Positions 17,500-27,322 are shown, numbered from the stretch's first letter. The stretch: 64,000 nt of DNA from KBS-83 sp051025295 (GCA_051025295.1 JBMGJV010000002.1); one strand, 5' to 3'. The notes: generated by a model from the sequence alone, not told the origin. Made by a program: numbers and translations.

Positions 17500-18425
17500 G
17501 CGGCTCAAAGTGCATCGTCGGGTTGGGCGAGCTGCTCTGGGATGTACTTCCGGACGGTCCACGCCTGGGTGGCGCCGTTTCGAACTTCGCGGTAATGGCC
17601 GCCCGCCTCGGCAACCGCGGTGTGATTGCGACGCGGGTCGGCACCGATGCTCTGGGCCGCGAGGCGATGGGACTGCTGCAGAAGACGCCGGTTGAAACCG
17701 GGTTTGTGCAGGAAGACTTCAGCCGGGTCACGGGAACCGTCACCGTCGCGCTCGAGGCAGGCCAGCCGCACTACACGATTCATGAGCCGGTGGCCTGGGA
17801 TTTCCTGGAGTTCACACCACATTGGCTGGCCCTTGCAGAACAGGCCGATGCCGTCTGCTTCGGTTCGCTCGCGCAGCGCTCCCCGGCGTCCCGCCGCACG
17901 ATCGAAAGTTTCCTGCACGAAACGCAGCCCGGCTGCGTGCGCGTCTTCGACGTGAACCTGCGGCCGCCGTTCTTCACGGCAGAAGTGGTCGAGCGATCGC
18001 TTGAACTCGCGACTATTTTCAAGTTGAATGCGGATGAAATGCCGCACGTCCTATCGCTGCTCGACTTTCCGGACGGCAGCAGCACCGCGCCGGACTCACT
18101 GCTGAATAGCGCGCGGCAGATCATCGATCAGTTCCCCGTGCAGCTGGTCGCGATCACGCTGGGTGCGCAGGGCAGCCTGCTGATCACCCGGAACGAAGTG
18201 GATCGCCATCCAGGCTATGCGGCGGAGCTCGTCGATGCGGTTGGTGCGGGCGATGCCTTCACCGCTGCAATCACGCACTTCTATATGCGCGGAGCGTCCC
18301 TCCACCAGCTCAATGTCGCGGGCAATCGCTGGGGCTCCTGGGTGGCGTCCCGCGCCGGCGCCATGCCTGAGCTCAGCGATGACGAGCGGGACCGCGTGAT
18401 GAAGCAGATCGAGCAGGAAGGCTGA
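17496..18425 (+). CDS. PfkB family carbohydrate kinase, probable fructokinase
   Basis: A 309-residue ribokinase-fold kinase. Seen: the N-terminal GELLWDVLPDG and GGAVSNFA substrate-site motifs (fructokinase-like), and the C-terminal DAVGAGDAF signature (247-255) with catalytic Asp253 and the anion hole. Together with its length this fits phosphorylation of fructose or a related hexose in the cytoplasm. The ATG overlaps the stop of a 31-codon upstream ORF, and an AGGTG site lies 8 nt before it. A TACGAT hexamer at 17363-17368 could be the -10. It would use fructose released by the GH32 enzyme encoded about 9 kb away; that link is inference. Adenosine or ribose kinase activity cannot be excluded. 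Confidence 0.82.
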   Translation: MSGSKCIVGLGELLWDVLPDGPRLGGAVSNFAVMAARLGNRGVIATRVGTDALGREAMGLLQKTPVETGFVQEDFSRVTGTVTVALEAGQPHYTIHEPVAWDFLEFTPHWLALAEQADAVCFGSLAQRSPASRRTIESFLHETQPGCVRVFDVNLRPPFFTAEVVERSLELATIFKLNADEMPHVLSLLDFPDGSSTAPDSLLNSARQIIDQFPVQLVAITLGAQGSLLITRNEVDRHPGYAAELVDAVGAGDAFTAAITHFYMRGASLHQLNVAGNRWGSWVASRAGAMPELSDDERDRVMKQIEQEG

Positions 18426-18465
18426 CGGCGAACGTGCGCGTGCAGCTTCTAGTCGGGCCGTCAGA

Positions 18466-19830
18466 ATGACGACGCATATCGCTCCTGCAGATCGTGCGGC
18501 GCTCGGCAAGGCGCGTCGCAAACAAGTGCGCCGCCAGAAACACGCGCAATGGAAGCCGGCCTCCCATCGCCCGTCGCCGGTCCAGACCGTGGCGCATTCG
18601 ATGCAGGGCCGCGTCGCCGCCCTGGTCGCGATCAAGTACGAACGCATGCTGGAGTCGCCCTTCGGCTTCTTTCGCGGGGCTGTGCCGGTCATGGCGGCCG
18701 ATCTGGCCGCGATGCCCAACACCGGGATCGTCTCGCAAATCTGCGGTGACGCGCACGTGCGCAATCTGGGGGCCTACGCTGCCCCGGATGGCAGGCTGGT
18801 GTTCGACATCAACGATTTCGACGAGAGCTGCCGGGCTCCCTTCGAATGGGATCTGAAGCGGATGGCCACGAGCGTCGTTCTGTCCGGACGCGCAAACGGC
18901 GAGAAGAACGCCGCGTGTGCAGACGCGGTGCTCGTGCTCTCTCATAGCTACCGCAGGCTGGCAGCGCGTCTGGCAGCCATGCCGGTGCTTGAGATGTCGC
19001 GCTATCAGGTGCATCGGCTGGAGCGAGTCACGCCCGTCTCCGATGCGCTGCACAAGGCTGAGCGCGAAACGCCGCTCGCGACGATGGCACGCTTCACGGA
19101 TGCGTTGAAGGAGTCGAAGAGTGGGCAGGAGCAGCGTCGCTTCAAAGAGGAGCCGCCGCTGCAGACGCGTGTCACAGGGAGCCAGGCACGCGCAGTGCTC
19201 GGTTCGTTTGGTCCTTATCGCGACACGCTGCTGCCGGAACGGCGTCACATTCTCGCGCAGTACCGTCCGCTCGATGTGGCCTTTCGCGTTGTGGGCACCG
19301 GCAGTGTAGGCCTGCGAGACTACCTGGTCTATCTCGAAGGAAACGGTGGCGCGGATCCGCTCTTTCTGCAGATCAAGGAACAGCCCGGGTCGGCTTACAC
19401 ACCGTACGTTGCTGCGCAATTTGCGACCACTCATGCTCCGGCAAATCACGGGCAGGCGGTCGCCGAAGGCCAGCGCGCCATGCAGTGGCAGTCGGACCCG
19501 ATGCTCGGCTGGACAAACATCGGCGGCCGCGATTACCTGGTCCGCCAACTCAACGATCACAAGGCGTCCATCGATTTCGAGACGCTGCGCGGTGGCGGGC
19601 TGCTCGAATACGCAGAGATCTGCGGCGAACTGCTGGCGCGCGGACATGCACGCTCCGGCGACCCGCACCTGATCACGGGATATCTTGGCGCAGGCGCGAA
19701 GGACGACAGCTTCGATCAGGCGCTCCGCGAGTTCGCCCACGCCTACGCCGACCAGACCGAGGCTGACTGGCAGGCGCTGGTGGCGGCCCGCAAATCGCGG
19801 AAAGCTCCGGCAAAGCGCACAGCCGGATGA
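18466..19830 (+). CDS. DUF2252 family protein
   Basis: A 454-residue protein of the DUF2252 family. Conserved blocks visible: RMLESPFGFFRGAV, SQICGDAHVRNLG, LVFDINDFDES, PFEWDLKRMATS, VGTGSVGLRDYLVYLEG, LFLQIKEQPGSAY, and near the end ARSGDPHLITGYLG. The order of GDAHxxN and DxNDFD motifs resembles an aminoglycoside-phosphotransferase-like catalytic loop, so a kinase-like fold is plausible, but the function is not known. The N-terminus is basic (KARRKQVRRQKH). It lies 40 nt after the fructokinase and 23 nt before the ABC-F gene on the same strand, perhaps one transcript, without an evident shared role. Confidence 0.85.
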   Translation: MTTHIAPADRAALGKARRKQVRRQKHAQWKPASHRPSPVQTVAHSMQGRVAALVAIKYERMLESPFGFFRGAVPVMAADLAAMPNTGIVSQICGDAHVRNLGAYAAPDGRLVFDINDFDESCRAPFEWDLKRMATSVVLSGRANGEKNAACADAVLVLSHSYRRLAARLAAMPVLEMSRYQVHRLERVTPVSDALHKAERETPLATMARFTDALKESKSGQEQRRFKEEPPLQTRVTGSQARAVLGSFGPYRDTLLPERRHILAQYRPLDVAFRVVGTGSVGLRDYLVYLEGNGGADPLFLQIKEQPGSAYTPYVAAQFATTHAPANHGQAVAEGQRAMQWQSDPMLGWTNIGGRDYLVRQLNDHKASIDFETLRGGGLLEYAEICGELLARGHARSGDPHLITGYLGAGAKDDSFDQALREFAHAYADQTEADWQALVAARKSRKAPAKRTAG

Positions 19831-19853
19831 GAAAATAGCAGCAGGGACACCTG

Positions 19854-21776
19854 ATGCTGCAACTCACCTCTGCGGGCAAGCGCTTCGGCCCGCGCACGCT
19901 ATTCGAAGGCGCCAACTGGTTAATCACGCCGGGCGAGCGCACTGCGCTGGTCGGCGCCAATGGCACCGGCAAATCCACGCTGCTGAAGTCCTTGGCCGGC
20001 CTTGAGGGACTCGACTACGGCACGCTCGACCGCGCGCGTCACGCCACCATCGGCTACCTGCCGCAGGATGGTCTCGCCCTGTCCGGCCGCACCGTGTTCG
20101 ACGAGTGCCTATCCGTGTTCGATGAGCTGCGCTCGATCGAGCAGGAGCTTGAGACGCTTTCGACCAGCCTTGCCGAGCTCGACTCTGCTTCTGCCGCGTA
20201 TGAGGCTGTGGCCGAGCGCTTCTCGCAGCTCGACAGTCGGTTTCGTGCCCATGACGGTTATGCGCTGGATGCCCAGGTCGGCGCCGTACTGGACGGGCTC
20301 GGCTTCAGCAAGCAGGACTGGCAGCGGCAGACGCAGGAGTTTTCTGGCGGCTGGCAGATGCGCATCGCTCTCGCAAAACTGCTGCTCGCCAAGCCGAGCC
20401 TGCTGCTGCTGGATGAGCCGACGAACCACCTCGATCTCGAGACCCGCAATTGGCTTGAGCAGTACCTGAACGGCTATCCCAACGGCTACATCCTCATCTC
20501 GCACGACCGCTACTTCCTGGACGTCACGGTCAGCAAGATCGTCGAGATCTGGAACAAGGCGCTGCACTTTTACAACGGCAACTACGAGCGCTACCTCGAG
20601 CAGAAGCAGGAGCGCCGCGTGCAGCTGGAGTCGGCGTTCCGTAATCAGCGCCAGCAGATTGAGCACCTTGAGACGTTCATCAACCGCTTCCGCTACCAGG
20701 CGACCAAGGCGAAGCAGGTGCAGAGCCGCATCAAGGAGCTCGAGAAGATCGAGCGCATCGAGATTCCGCAGGAAGAAGCAATCATCCACTTCACGTTTCC
20801 GCAGCCGCCTGCGTCTGGCCGCACCGTGGTGGAGGTTAAAGACCTGGAAAAGAGCTACGGAGCCAAGCAGGTGCTGCGCGATGTGAACTTCACGATCGAC
20901 CGAGGCGATCGCATCGCCCTGGTAGGCGTCAATGGTGCGGGTAAATCCACGCTTGTGCGCATGCTCTCCGGGACGGAAGGGCCATCAACCGGCACGCTCA
21001 AGATGGGCCACAACGTCACCGCGGAATACTTTGCGCAGGACCAGTACAAGGTGCTGAATCCAGCAGCGCGCATGCTCGACGACATCAGCAGCATCGCTCC
21101 GCGCGTGCCGCAGGCAGACCTGCGCGGGCTGCTCGGCTGCTTCCTGTTCTCGGGTGATGACGTTTTCAAGCAGCTCGGCGTACTCTCAGGCGGCGAGCGC
21201 AATCGCTACGCGCTGGCCCGCATCCTGGTCAGTCCCGCCAACTTCCTGCTGCTGGATGAGCCGACGAATCACCTCGACCTGCGCGCAAAAGAGGTGCTGC
21301 TGGACGCGATCCGCAGGTTCAGCGGCACCGTCATCTTCGTTTCGCACGATCGCTATTTCCTCGATGCGCTGGGCACGCGTGTGTTCGAGGTCGCGGACGG
21401 CGCGGTGCAGGTCTACCCCGGCAACTACGAGGACTACCTGCGTCGCAAGGCAGGCATCCCGATCCTCAGCGCAGACCTCGCACAGCCCGTCACTTCACAC
21501 GACATCAGCGAGCCCACCAGCGAAGCGCCTTCGCGCATGCGCCGCGTCAATCCAATCAAGCGCAAGCAGATGCAGAACCGGCTCTCATTCGTCGAGGGCG
21601 AGATCCCTCGCATTGAGGGCAGCATCGCTGAAGCCGAAGAGGCACTCGCCCGATTCGTCAGCGCCGAGGAGACGCAGCGCCAGAGCGCCGCGCTCGAGAC
21701 GCTGCGCCGCGAGCACGCAGCCCTCACGGCCGAATGGGAAGATCTGATGCAGCAGCTCGAAGAAGCGAACGTCTAG
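19854..21776 (+). CDS. ABC-F family ATPase (Uup/EttA-like)
   Basis: A 640-residue cytoplasmic ATPase with two ABC cassettes and no membrane part. Walker A: GANGTGKS (34-41) and GVNGAGKS; signature motifs FSGGWQMRIALAKLL and LSGGERNRYALARIL; Walker B LLLLDEPTNHLDL and FLLLDEPTNHLDL. Between them lies the charged ABC-F linker with many Arg, Lys and Gln. The C-terminus (after about 560) is a coiled coil as in Uup. These proteins act on the ribosome or in DNA repair. Subtype cannot be fixed by eye; the C-terminal coiled coil favours Uup or YdiF over EttA. The ATG lies 23 nt after DUF2252. Confidence 0.9.
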   Translation: MLQLTSAGKRFGPRTLFEGANWLITPGERTALVGANGTGKSTLLKSLAGLEGLDYGTLDRARHATIGYLPQDGLALSGRTVFDECLSVFDELRSIEQELETLSTSLAELDSASAAYEAVAERFSQLDSRFRAHDGYALDAQVGAVLDGLGFSKQDWQRQTQEFSGGWQMRIALAKLLLAKPSLLLLDEPTNHLDLETRNWLEQYLNGYPNGYILISHDRYFLDVTVSKIVEIWNKALHFYNGNYERYLEQKQERRVQLESAFRNQRQQIEHLETFINRFRYQATKAKQVQSRIKELEKIERIEIPQEEAIIHFTFPQPPASGRTVVEVKDLEKSYGAKQVLRDVNFTIDRGDRIALVGVNGAGKSTLVRMLSGTEGPSTGTLKMGHNVTAEYFAQDQYKVLNPAARMLDDISSIAPRVPQADLRGLLGCFLFSGDDVFKQLGVLSGGERNRYALARILVSPANFLLLDEPTNHLDLRAKEVLLDAIRRFSGTVIFVSHDRYFLDALGTRVFEVADGAVQVYPGNYEDYLRRKAGIPILSADLAQPVTSHDISEPTSEAPSRMRRVNPIKRKQMQNRLSFVEGEIPRIEGSIAEAEEALARFVSAEETQRQSAALETLRREHAALTAEWEDLMQQLEEANV

Positions 21777-21800
21777 TCTCGCTCGGTGCATCTATCGAGC

Positions 21801-22181
21801 ATGAGCAAGACTCCGGAAGCAATCGACACAACAGGAGCGCTGCGCCTCTATCCCGCGCCGTGGAAGGGCGAGGTGCTCTTCGCCTGCCGCAAGTGCCAGC
21901 GCCGCATGAAGAAGAAGGACGGCCCGGAAGCCCTGCAGAAGGTGAAGCGCTGGTTCAAGGCGCGTGGCCGGCATCAGAAGGGCCCAGAAAAGAGGACAGA
22001 GCTGCGCGTCATTGACATGACCTGCATCAAGCTCTGCCCGGGCGATGGTGTGACTGTCTTCTCGCGCGGTCACCTTGCGCATGAGCCGGCGGGCGTGTGC
22101 ATCGCGCGCTCGGAGAACGACCTCGAAAGGCTCTACTGCGAACTGACGGACGTGGCCTTGTCGCCTGAGAAGGTCACGTGA
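21801..22181 (+). CDS. Small Cys-rich, thioredoxin-like ferredoxin-type protein
   Basis: A 126-residue soluble protein. Two cysteine pairs stand out: FACRKCQRRMKKK near residue 29 and MTCIKLCPGDGVTVFSRG near 75. The second resembles the end of thioredoxin-like [2Fe-2S] ferredoxins (C-x3-C-P-x-G-V-x-V), the first is closer spaced than usual (C-x2-C), so an iron-sulfur or zinc site is likely but its type is not clear. A basic stretch RRMKKKDGPEALQKVKRWFK lies between. The start at 21801 is chosen over 21786 because the homologous core begins there; neither has a strong ribosome site. Its 3-prime end overlaps the convergent gene at 22133-22861 by 49 nt. Confidence 0.6.
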   Translation: MSKTPEAIDTTGALRLYPAPWKGEVLFACRKCQRRMKKKDGPEALQKVKRWFKARGRHQKGPEKRTELRVIDMTCIKLCPGDGVTVFSRGHLAHEPAGVCIARSENDLERLYCELTDVALSPEKVT

Positions 22182-22861
22182 AACTTGTGCGTCTGACCCT
22201 GGTCAACCGTCGTGTAGCTCACCGTGCGATTGCCTACATCTTTTGAGTCGGACTGCTGCAGATTGCCGACCGCCATCGCGGTCTGCAGTTCGCTCATGCC
22301 CTTCACCGGTGTGTGTTGTTCGACCGCGTGCCAGACATCCGGTGTCCAGTGGTAGAGCGTCTTCGGATCCTGGTAGTAGAAGAGGTCGTCGCACTCCCAG
22401 TTATCGTTGCCTGAGCTCAGCGTCGCTACCGGTGCGGCGAACTCGCCCACGCGCCCCGGCTCAGTAAAGACGACGAACGCGTTCTTGTCGCCGCGCACAA
22501 TGCTGCTCGTCCAGTCGGTGGGTGCCGTCGCCTCGACAAAGGTCTTCACAATCAGCTGTTGTGCTGGCGGCAGGCGACCCTCTTCTTTCGCGAAGTGGAT
22601 CTTGCCACTGGTGTACGCATAGTACGGGATCTCGTAGCCCGTCTTCGACCAGACCGGCTTGCCATCCAGCTCACGTGCGGACTTCAGGCTGTTGATGAAC
22701 ATCCGCTTGGGCACGACCGATTCATCGTCGGTCAGGACGCGGCGCTCGGGCTGCTTCGTGGCCACGGGCGCATTTCGTTCGTGCTCGTACGAGACAACGC
22801 GCCACGCACCAATCGCGAGCACCAATACCGTAATTGCGCCGATCACCTGCCATTTGCCCAT
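22133..22861 (-). CDS. Hypothetical membrane-anchored protein
   Basis: A 242-residue protein with one N-terminal helix (MGKWQVIGAITVLVLAIGAW), the rest polar and probably periplasmic. No domain recognised. Two Cys-free hydrophobic strands and a Trp-rich middle (WTSSIV, DNWECDDLFYYQ, LYHWTPDVWHAV) are seen. The ATG ending at 22861 is chosen over an upstream in-frame ATG because AAGGAG lies 6 nt before it and the membrane anchor starts here. It follows the MFS gene by 22 nt on the same strand, so is likely co-transcribed with it. Its last 49 nt overlap the convergent ferredoxin-like gene. Confidence 0.65.
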   Translation of the reverse strand: MGKWQVIGAITVLVLAIGAWRVVSYEHERNAPVATKQPERRVLTDDESVVPKRMFINSLKSARELDGKPVWSKTGYEIPYYAYTSGKIHFAKEEGRLPPAQQLIVKTFVEATAPTDWTSSIVRGDKNAFVVFTEPGRVGEFAAPVATLSSGNDNWECDDLFYYQDPKTLYHWTPDVWHAVEQHTPVKGMSELQTAMAVGNLQQSDSKDVGNRTVSYTTVDQGQTHKFHVTFSGDKATSVSSQ

Positions 22862-22883
22862 CGTGTTCTCCTTCGCGTGCTTG

Positions 22884-24197
22884 TTAGATGAGTGGCTGCT
22901 CAAGCTGTTCTTCTGGTGGCATCAGCGACTCCGCGCTCAACTGATCGGCGTCGCGCAGTGCAGGGAAGAAGGTGGCCCACAGCCCGGTCACTACGAGTGA
23001 TCCGATGCCGCCCATCACCACGGCACGCACCGGCCCCCACCACTGCGCGGTCAAGCCGCTCTCATATTCGCCCAGCTCGTTCGATGCGCCCACGAACAGT
23101 GAATTGACGGCGCTGACTCGTCCGCGCATCGCGGGCGGTGTCGCCAGTTGCAGAAGCGAGGAGCGGATCACGACGCTGACCATATCTCCAGCGCCGAGTA
23201 GCACAAGCGCCACGAGCGAGACCCACAGGTTGCGTGAGAGCCCGAACACGATCGTGCAGGTGCCGAAAATGGCCACGCAGATGAACATCGTGCGGCCGGC
23301 CCGGCGATGGATCGGCCGGAAGGAGAGCACGACCGACACAGCCAGTGCGCCGAGGGCGGGCGCAGCACGCAGCAGTCCCAGACCGCGTGCGCCAGTGTGC
23401 AGCACGCTCTCGGCGAAGATCGGCATCAGCGCCACGGCGCCGCCCAGGAGAACAACAAACAGATCCAGGCTGACCGACCCAAGCAGCAGGCGCGCGCGCC
23501 ACACGTAGCGCAATCCTTCGAACAGCAGATCGATGCTCGTGGCGCGGTGTTCCATGCGTCCGGGGCGAACAGACAGCCGCCCAATCAATGCAAGAAATCC
23601 GGCGAGGGCGACCAGCGTGAAAAGAAAGACCAGCGGTGCGCCAGCCAGCCGCGGTGCACCCCATTGCGCCAAGGGCAATGTGAACAGCAGACCGCCGACC
23701 GCGGGCCCCGCGATGTTGGCAATCTGGAAGACGGTCGCGCCCCAGGTGACTGCGTTGACGAAGTGCTCCTTCGGCACAAGGTGGGGCAGTAGCGCAGAAC
23801 TGGCTGGCCCGCTGAACGCTCGTCCGGTGCCGATGATAAATAGCACCGCATAGATCGGTCCGATGTCCCGCATGCCCCCATACGCGAACCAAAACAGCAG
23901 GGACGTGCAGATGAGCTGCAGTGCATAGCAGACCAGGATCACCGTGCGGCGATCGAAGCGGTCTGCCGTATGCCCTGCGGGCAGCATGAACAGCAGCCCG
24001 GGCAGGAAGAGCGCCAGCCCGGTGTAGCCGAGGTCGATGGCACGATGCGTGATTTGGTAGACCTGCCATGCGACCGCGACTGACTGCGCCTCCGCGCCCA
24101 TGATCACCAGCATGCGCGCCATCTGGTAGAGCCGGAAGTCACGTGAGGCGAAGGCGGCAGCGCCGCGTTGTGCAGGTTGTTCGTTGGACTGAGGCAT
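22884..24197 (-). CDS. MFS transporter, EntS-like (MFS_3)
   Basis: A 437-residue inner-membrane protein with about 12 hydrophobic helices. The motif GHTADRFDRRTVILVCY between helices 2 and 3 is the MFS loop motif, and FSGPASSALLPHLVPKE is typical of the EntS/MFS_3 branch, which exports siderophores or drugs. Substrate unknown. It is followed at 22 nt by a small membrane-anchored protein and is divergent from a second MFS gene (84 nt between starts). Confidence 0.8.
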   Translation of the reverse strand: MPQSNEQPAQRGAAAFASRDFRLYQMARMLVIMGAEAQSVAVAWQVYQITHRAIDLGYTGLALFLPGLLFMLPAGHTADRFDRRTVILVCYALQLICTSLLFWFAYGGMRDIGPIYAVLFIIGTGRAFSGPASSALLPHLVPKEHFVNAVTWGATVFQIANIAGPAVGGLLFTLPLAQWGAPRLAGAPLVFLFTLVALAGFLALIGRLSVRPGRMEHRATSIDLLFEGLRYVWRARLLLGSVSLDLFVVLLGGAVALMPIFAESVLHTGARGLGLLRAAPALGALAVSVVLSFRPIHRRAGRTMFICVAIFGTCTIVFGLSRNLWVSLVALVLLGAGDMVSVVIRSSLLQLATPPAMRGRVSAVNSLFVGASNELGEYESGLTAQWWGPVRAVVMGGIGSLVVTGLWATFFPALRDADQLSAESLMPPEEQLEQPLI

Positions 24198-24281
24198 GCC
24201 GGTGCTGGGGACGAAGCTCCTGCATCGATTGTCTCAGCCCGAGCGGGCGTTACTCTGAGTGCAGGCGGTGCAGGCACCCTG

Positions 24282-25559
24282 ATGCCGGAATCAAATGACG
24301 CAATCGCGCCCGAACTGCCGCTTGGAGAAGGCGCAGTCTCCGCCGGTGCTGCGATGCCGCCCCACCCGGCGCACCCGCTGGCGCCAATCAGCGGTGTGGT
24401 CGGCGTCTTTGCGTGCGGGCTGGTCGCCTTTCTCTCGCTCTACGCGACGCAGCCGCTCTTGCCGCTTTTGGAGCAGATCTTCCATGCCAGCAAGTCCGCT
24501 GTCGGCTGGACAGTGAGCGCCTCGACCCTCGGCGTGGCCATAGCCGCACCATTGCTCGGCAGCCTGACAGAGCGCATGAATCGTAAGCGCGTCATGGTCG
24601 CCTCCATGCTGCTGCTGGCGTTGCCTACAGCCGGCGTCGCGGCAGCGCCCACGCTGGGGTGGCTGGTCTTCTGGCGCCTGCTGCAGGGGCTGATCACGCC
24701 CGGAGTGTTTGCGACGACGATCGCATACATCACGGAATCGTGGCCGCCTACGGCCGTCGCGCCAGTCATGAGTTTGTACGTTAGCGGGACCGCGCTTGGC
24801 GGCTTCTGCGGACGTGCCATCACTGGATTGATGGCGGATCACTTCAACTGGCGCGCCGCCTTTGTATTGCTGAGCGCCATGTGTGTCGCCGGCGCAGGAC
24901 TGATTGTGTGGCTCCTGCCCGATCGGCCGCGCAAACAGCGTGCATCGGCTGCTGCGGCGGACGCGACACCTGCCGAGCTGGGGCTGCAGCGTTTCGCGAA
25001 CCCGCGCCTGGTCGCAACCTACCTGGTCGGATTCAACGTGTTGTTTTCGCTTGTCGGCGTGTTCACGTACATCACGTACTATCTCGCCGCTCCGCCATTC
25101 TCGCTCTCGACCACACAGTTGAGCCTGCTGTTCGTCGTCTATCTGGTCGGGCTCGTCGCTACGCCGCTTGCGGGGGCGCTGCTGCCGCGGGTCGGCCTGC
25201 TCGTCGGCATCACTGGCTCCAGCCTCATGTCGCTCGCAGGCGTGTTACTGACGCTCGTCCCGCATCTGCCGATTGTGATCACCGGACTGGCGCTCTGCTG
25301 CACTGGCACGTTTATCTCGCAGAGTTGCGCGACCAGTTTTCTGCGGGAGGCCGCGCCGGAGTCATCGCGCTCGACCGCCGTGGGGCTCTACGTCGCGTGC
25401 TACTACATTGGCGGCACGGTTGCTGGTGTGGCGCCGAGCCTGGTGTGGCGCCACGGTGGCTGGACGGCGTGCGTGGCGCTTGTGGCAGTGGTGGACGTGC
25501 TCTCGCTCGCGATTGCGCAGTTCGGCTGGCGCATGCGCGATGCGGCGATCGGCTACTGA
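24282..25559 (+). CDS. MFS transporter
   Basis: A 425-residue inner-membrane protein of 12 helices, with the loop motif GSLTERMNRKRVMVAS after helix 2 and ATPLAGALLPRVGLLVGI in the second half. Closest in look to YnfM-type or arabinose-efflux-like carriers of the MFS_1 class; the substrate is not known. The frame is open upstream to 24168, overlapping the divergent MFS gene, so the ATG at 24282 is chosen. Its last 7 nt overlap the end of the convergent TolC-like gene. Confidence 0.78.
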   Translation: MPESNDAIAPELPLGEGAVSAGAAMPPHPAHPLAPISGVVGVFACGLVAFLSLYATQPLLPLLEQIFHASKSAVGWTVSASTLGVAIAAPLLGSLTERMNRKRVMVASMLLLALPTAGVAAAPTLGWLVFWRLLQGLITPGVFATTIAYITESWPPTAVAPVMSLYVSGTALGGFCGRAITGLMADHFNWRAAFVLLSAMCVAGAGLIVWLLPDRPRKQRASAAAADATPAELGLQRFANPRLVATYLVGFNVLFSLVGVFTYITYYLAAPPFSLSTTQLSLLFVVYLVGLVATPLAGALLPRVGLLVGITGSSLMSLAGVLLTLVPHLPIVITGLALCCTGTFISQSCATSFLREAAPESSRSTAVGLYVACYYIGGTVAGVAPSLVWRHGGWTACVALVAVVDVLSLAIAQFGWRMRDAAIGY

Positions 25560-27217
25560 TTGCCGAGGTAGGTCTTGTAATGCGTGTCCACGATGCCCAG
25601 GTTGCGCGCCAGGCCCAGCTTGGACTGATTGAACTGCAGCGTGTCGGAGATCAACTGCGCCTGCGCCTGCGACAGTGTTGCCTGCGCTTGCACCACGGCG
25701 AGATTGTCCTGGACACCAGCCGCAAAGCGATCGCTGGCGTCGGCCAGGGCGCGCGTCGCCAGCTGCACGTTTTGCTGCGAGACCTGCACCAGCGTCTGCG
25801 CCGAGTTCACGTCGAGCATGCTGTCGCGAAGCTGCTGATCGATCTGCTGTCGCAGGTCACCCAGACGGCTCTGCGTGCTCTGCCGCTGGGCCTCGGCCAC
25901 CTCGGAGTCGCCGCGGAACTGCGCCTCCTTGAAGAGTGGCAGCTTCACCGTACCCATTGCGACAAAGGTAGTGCGGTAGGAGCCATGCGTCACGCCGGTC
26001 AGCGCGTAGTCGCCGTTCGCTGCCACGGTGGGCAGGCGCTCGTAGCGCGCTGCTGAACGTGTCAGTTGCGCGGCGCGCATCTGGCGCTGGAGCCCCTGAA
26101 AGTCCTGGCGATTTTTGTAGGCCACCTTGCGTGCGTCCTCAAGTGACATCTGCTCGAGGTCAGCATACGGCGCGGTATCCGTGAGCTGGATCGACTGTTC
26201 GACCGGCACGCCGATCATGCGCTTCAGCAGGATCAGATCCTTCTCGTACACGTTGCGGATCGCAATCACCTGCTGCTGCTGGGTCTGGTATTGCACGCGT
26301 GCGCGAGACTCGTCGAGCCGCGCCGCCGTGCCGGCTTCGTGCTCCGCCTGCGCCTGCTGGAACAGCGTCTGATCCGCGCGCAGCAGCGACTCGGCGCTGT
26401 CGATCTGCGACTGATCCGAAATCGCCTTCAGGTACTGGTTGCCGACATTCAGCACCACTAGCCCACGCGACGATTGCGTGTTGTAGTAGCTCGCCTTCGC
26501 GTTCTCGCGCGCCGCGCGATAGCGCGTGATCGCCGCATAATCGAACGCGGTCCAGTCGAGCGCCACATCCGCCTGCGTCACGTCCACCTTCACGATCGGC
26601 TGGAAGGGCGAGTTCGCCAGATTCGGGAAGAGTGGGCCGATCTTGCGCAGCAGCGACTGGTTGAAGCCGAACGTAGACAGGTCGTACTGGTGGGCGCCCG
26701 TTGAGCCCTCTGCCTTAATCGCCGGCAGCAGCGGATCGAGCGACTTCAGCGTCTGCCCTTCGACCTGTTTCTGCTGAGCGCGGGCTTCCGTGATCGCCAG
26801 GTTCGCGTCCATGCCGCGCGTGATCGCATCGTCGAGTGAAAGCTTCAGCGGATCTGCGCTGACCCTGGCACGCGTCACGCTGCCGTAATAGGGGTTCTGT
26901 GCAGAGCTGGGATTCAGGACAAGCTGGCCGGAGCTTGTGCCGGTCCCCGCGGTGCTGGCGCCCGTTCCGTTGCCGGCGCTGCTTGGAGCCGGATTCGCGG
27001 ACACGGCCGCCGCGGAACTTCCCGTGGCTGAGGTGGCGTCAGCGGTGGTCGACGAGGACGCGCCACCCTGCGGACTCGTTGTGGTGCCGCCCTGGCCTCC
27101 ACCTGAACCCCCTGCCTGCGCCTGAGCGGCAGAAGCGCCAGTGAGCGCCAGCGTGGCACACATCAGGATGGAACCAATCTGTCCAATCACGAACCGACCA
27201 ATCACCCGCGGTTGCAC
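25553..27217 (-). CDS. TolC family outer membrane efflux protein
   Basis: A 554-residue secreted protein. After a signal peptide (hydrophobic core near residues 11-34) there is a low-complexity Gly/Ser/Thr/Ala stretch (about 36-110), then the two-repeat TolC fold with long Gln- and Ala-rich coiled-coil helices (VGNQYLKAISDQSQIDSAES, LGDLRQQIDQQLRDSMLDVN). It would form a trimeric outer-membrane channel for efflux. The track start is GTG with AGGA nearly touching it, so the true start could be a GTG 4 codons later. No periplasmic adaptor or RND pump lies next to it in this window. Confidence 0.83.
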   Translation of the reverse strand: MQPRVIGRFVIGQIGSILMCATLALTGASAAQAQAGGSGGGQGGTTTSPQGGASSSTTADATSATGSSAAAVSANPAPSSAGNGTGASTAGTGTSSGQLVLNPSSAQNPYYGSVTRARVSADPLKLSLDDAITRGMDANLAITEARAQQKQVEGQTLKSLDPLLPAIKAEGSTGAHQYDLSTFGFNQSLLRKIGPLFPNLANSPFQPIVKVDVTQADVALDWTAFDYAAITRYRAARENAKASYYNTQSSRGLVVLNVGNQYLKAISDQSQIDSAESLLRADQTLFQQAQAEHEAGTAARLDESRARVQYQTQQQQVIAIRNVYEKDLILLKRMIGVPVEQSIQLTDTAPYADLEQMSLEDARKVAYKNRQDFQGLQRQMRAAQLTRSAARYERLPTVAANGDYALTGVTHGSYRTTFVAMGTVKLPLFKEAQFRGDSEVAEAQRQSTQSRLGDLRQQIDQQLRDSMLDVNSAQTLVQVSQQNVQLATRALADASDRFAAGVQDNLAVVQAQATLSQAQAQLISDTLQFNQSKLGLARNLGIVDTHYKTYLGNQ

Positions 27218-27322
27218 TCCTGTCCCAGAATCACTCTCGTTAGATCATGGCAGATGCCGAGCGATGCCGAAACTTTGCTCCGACCCCGGGGAGCGGGGCT
27301 CAGCCGGCTCGCCGCGGCCCCT

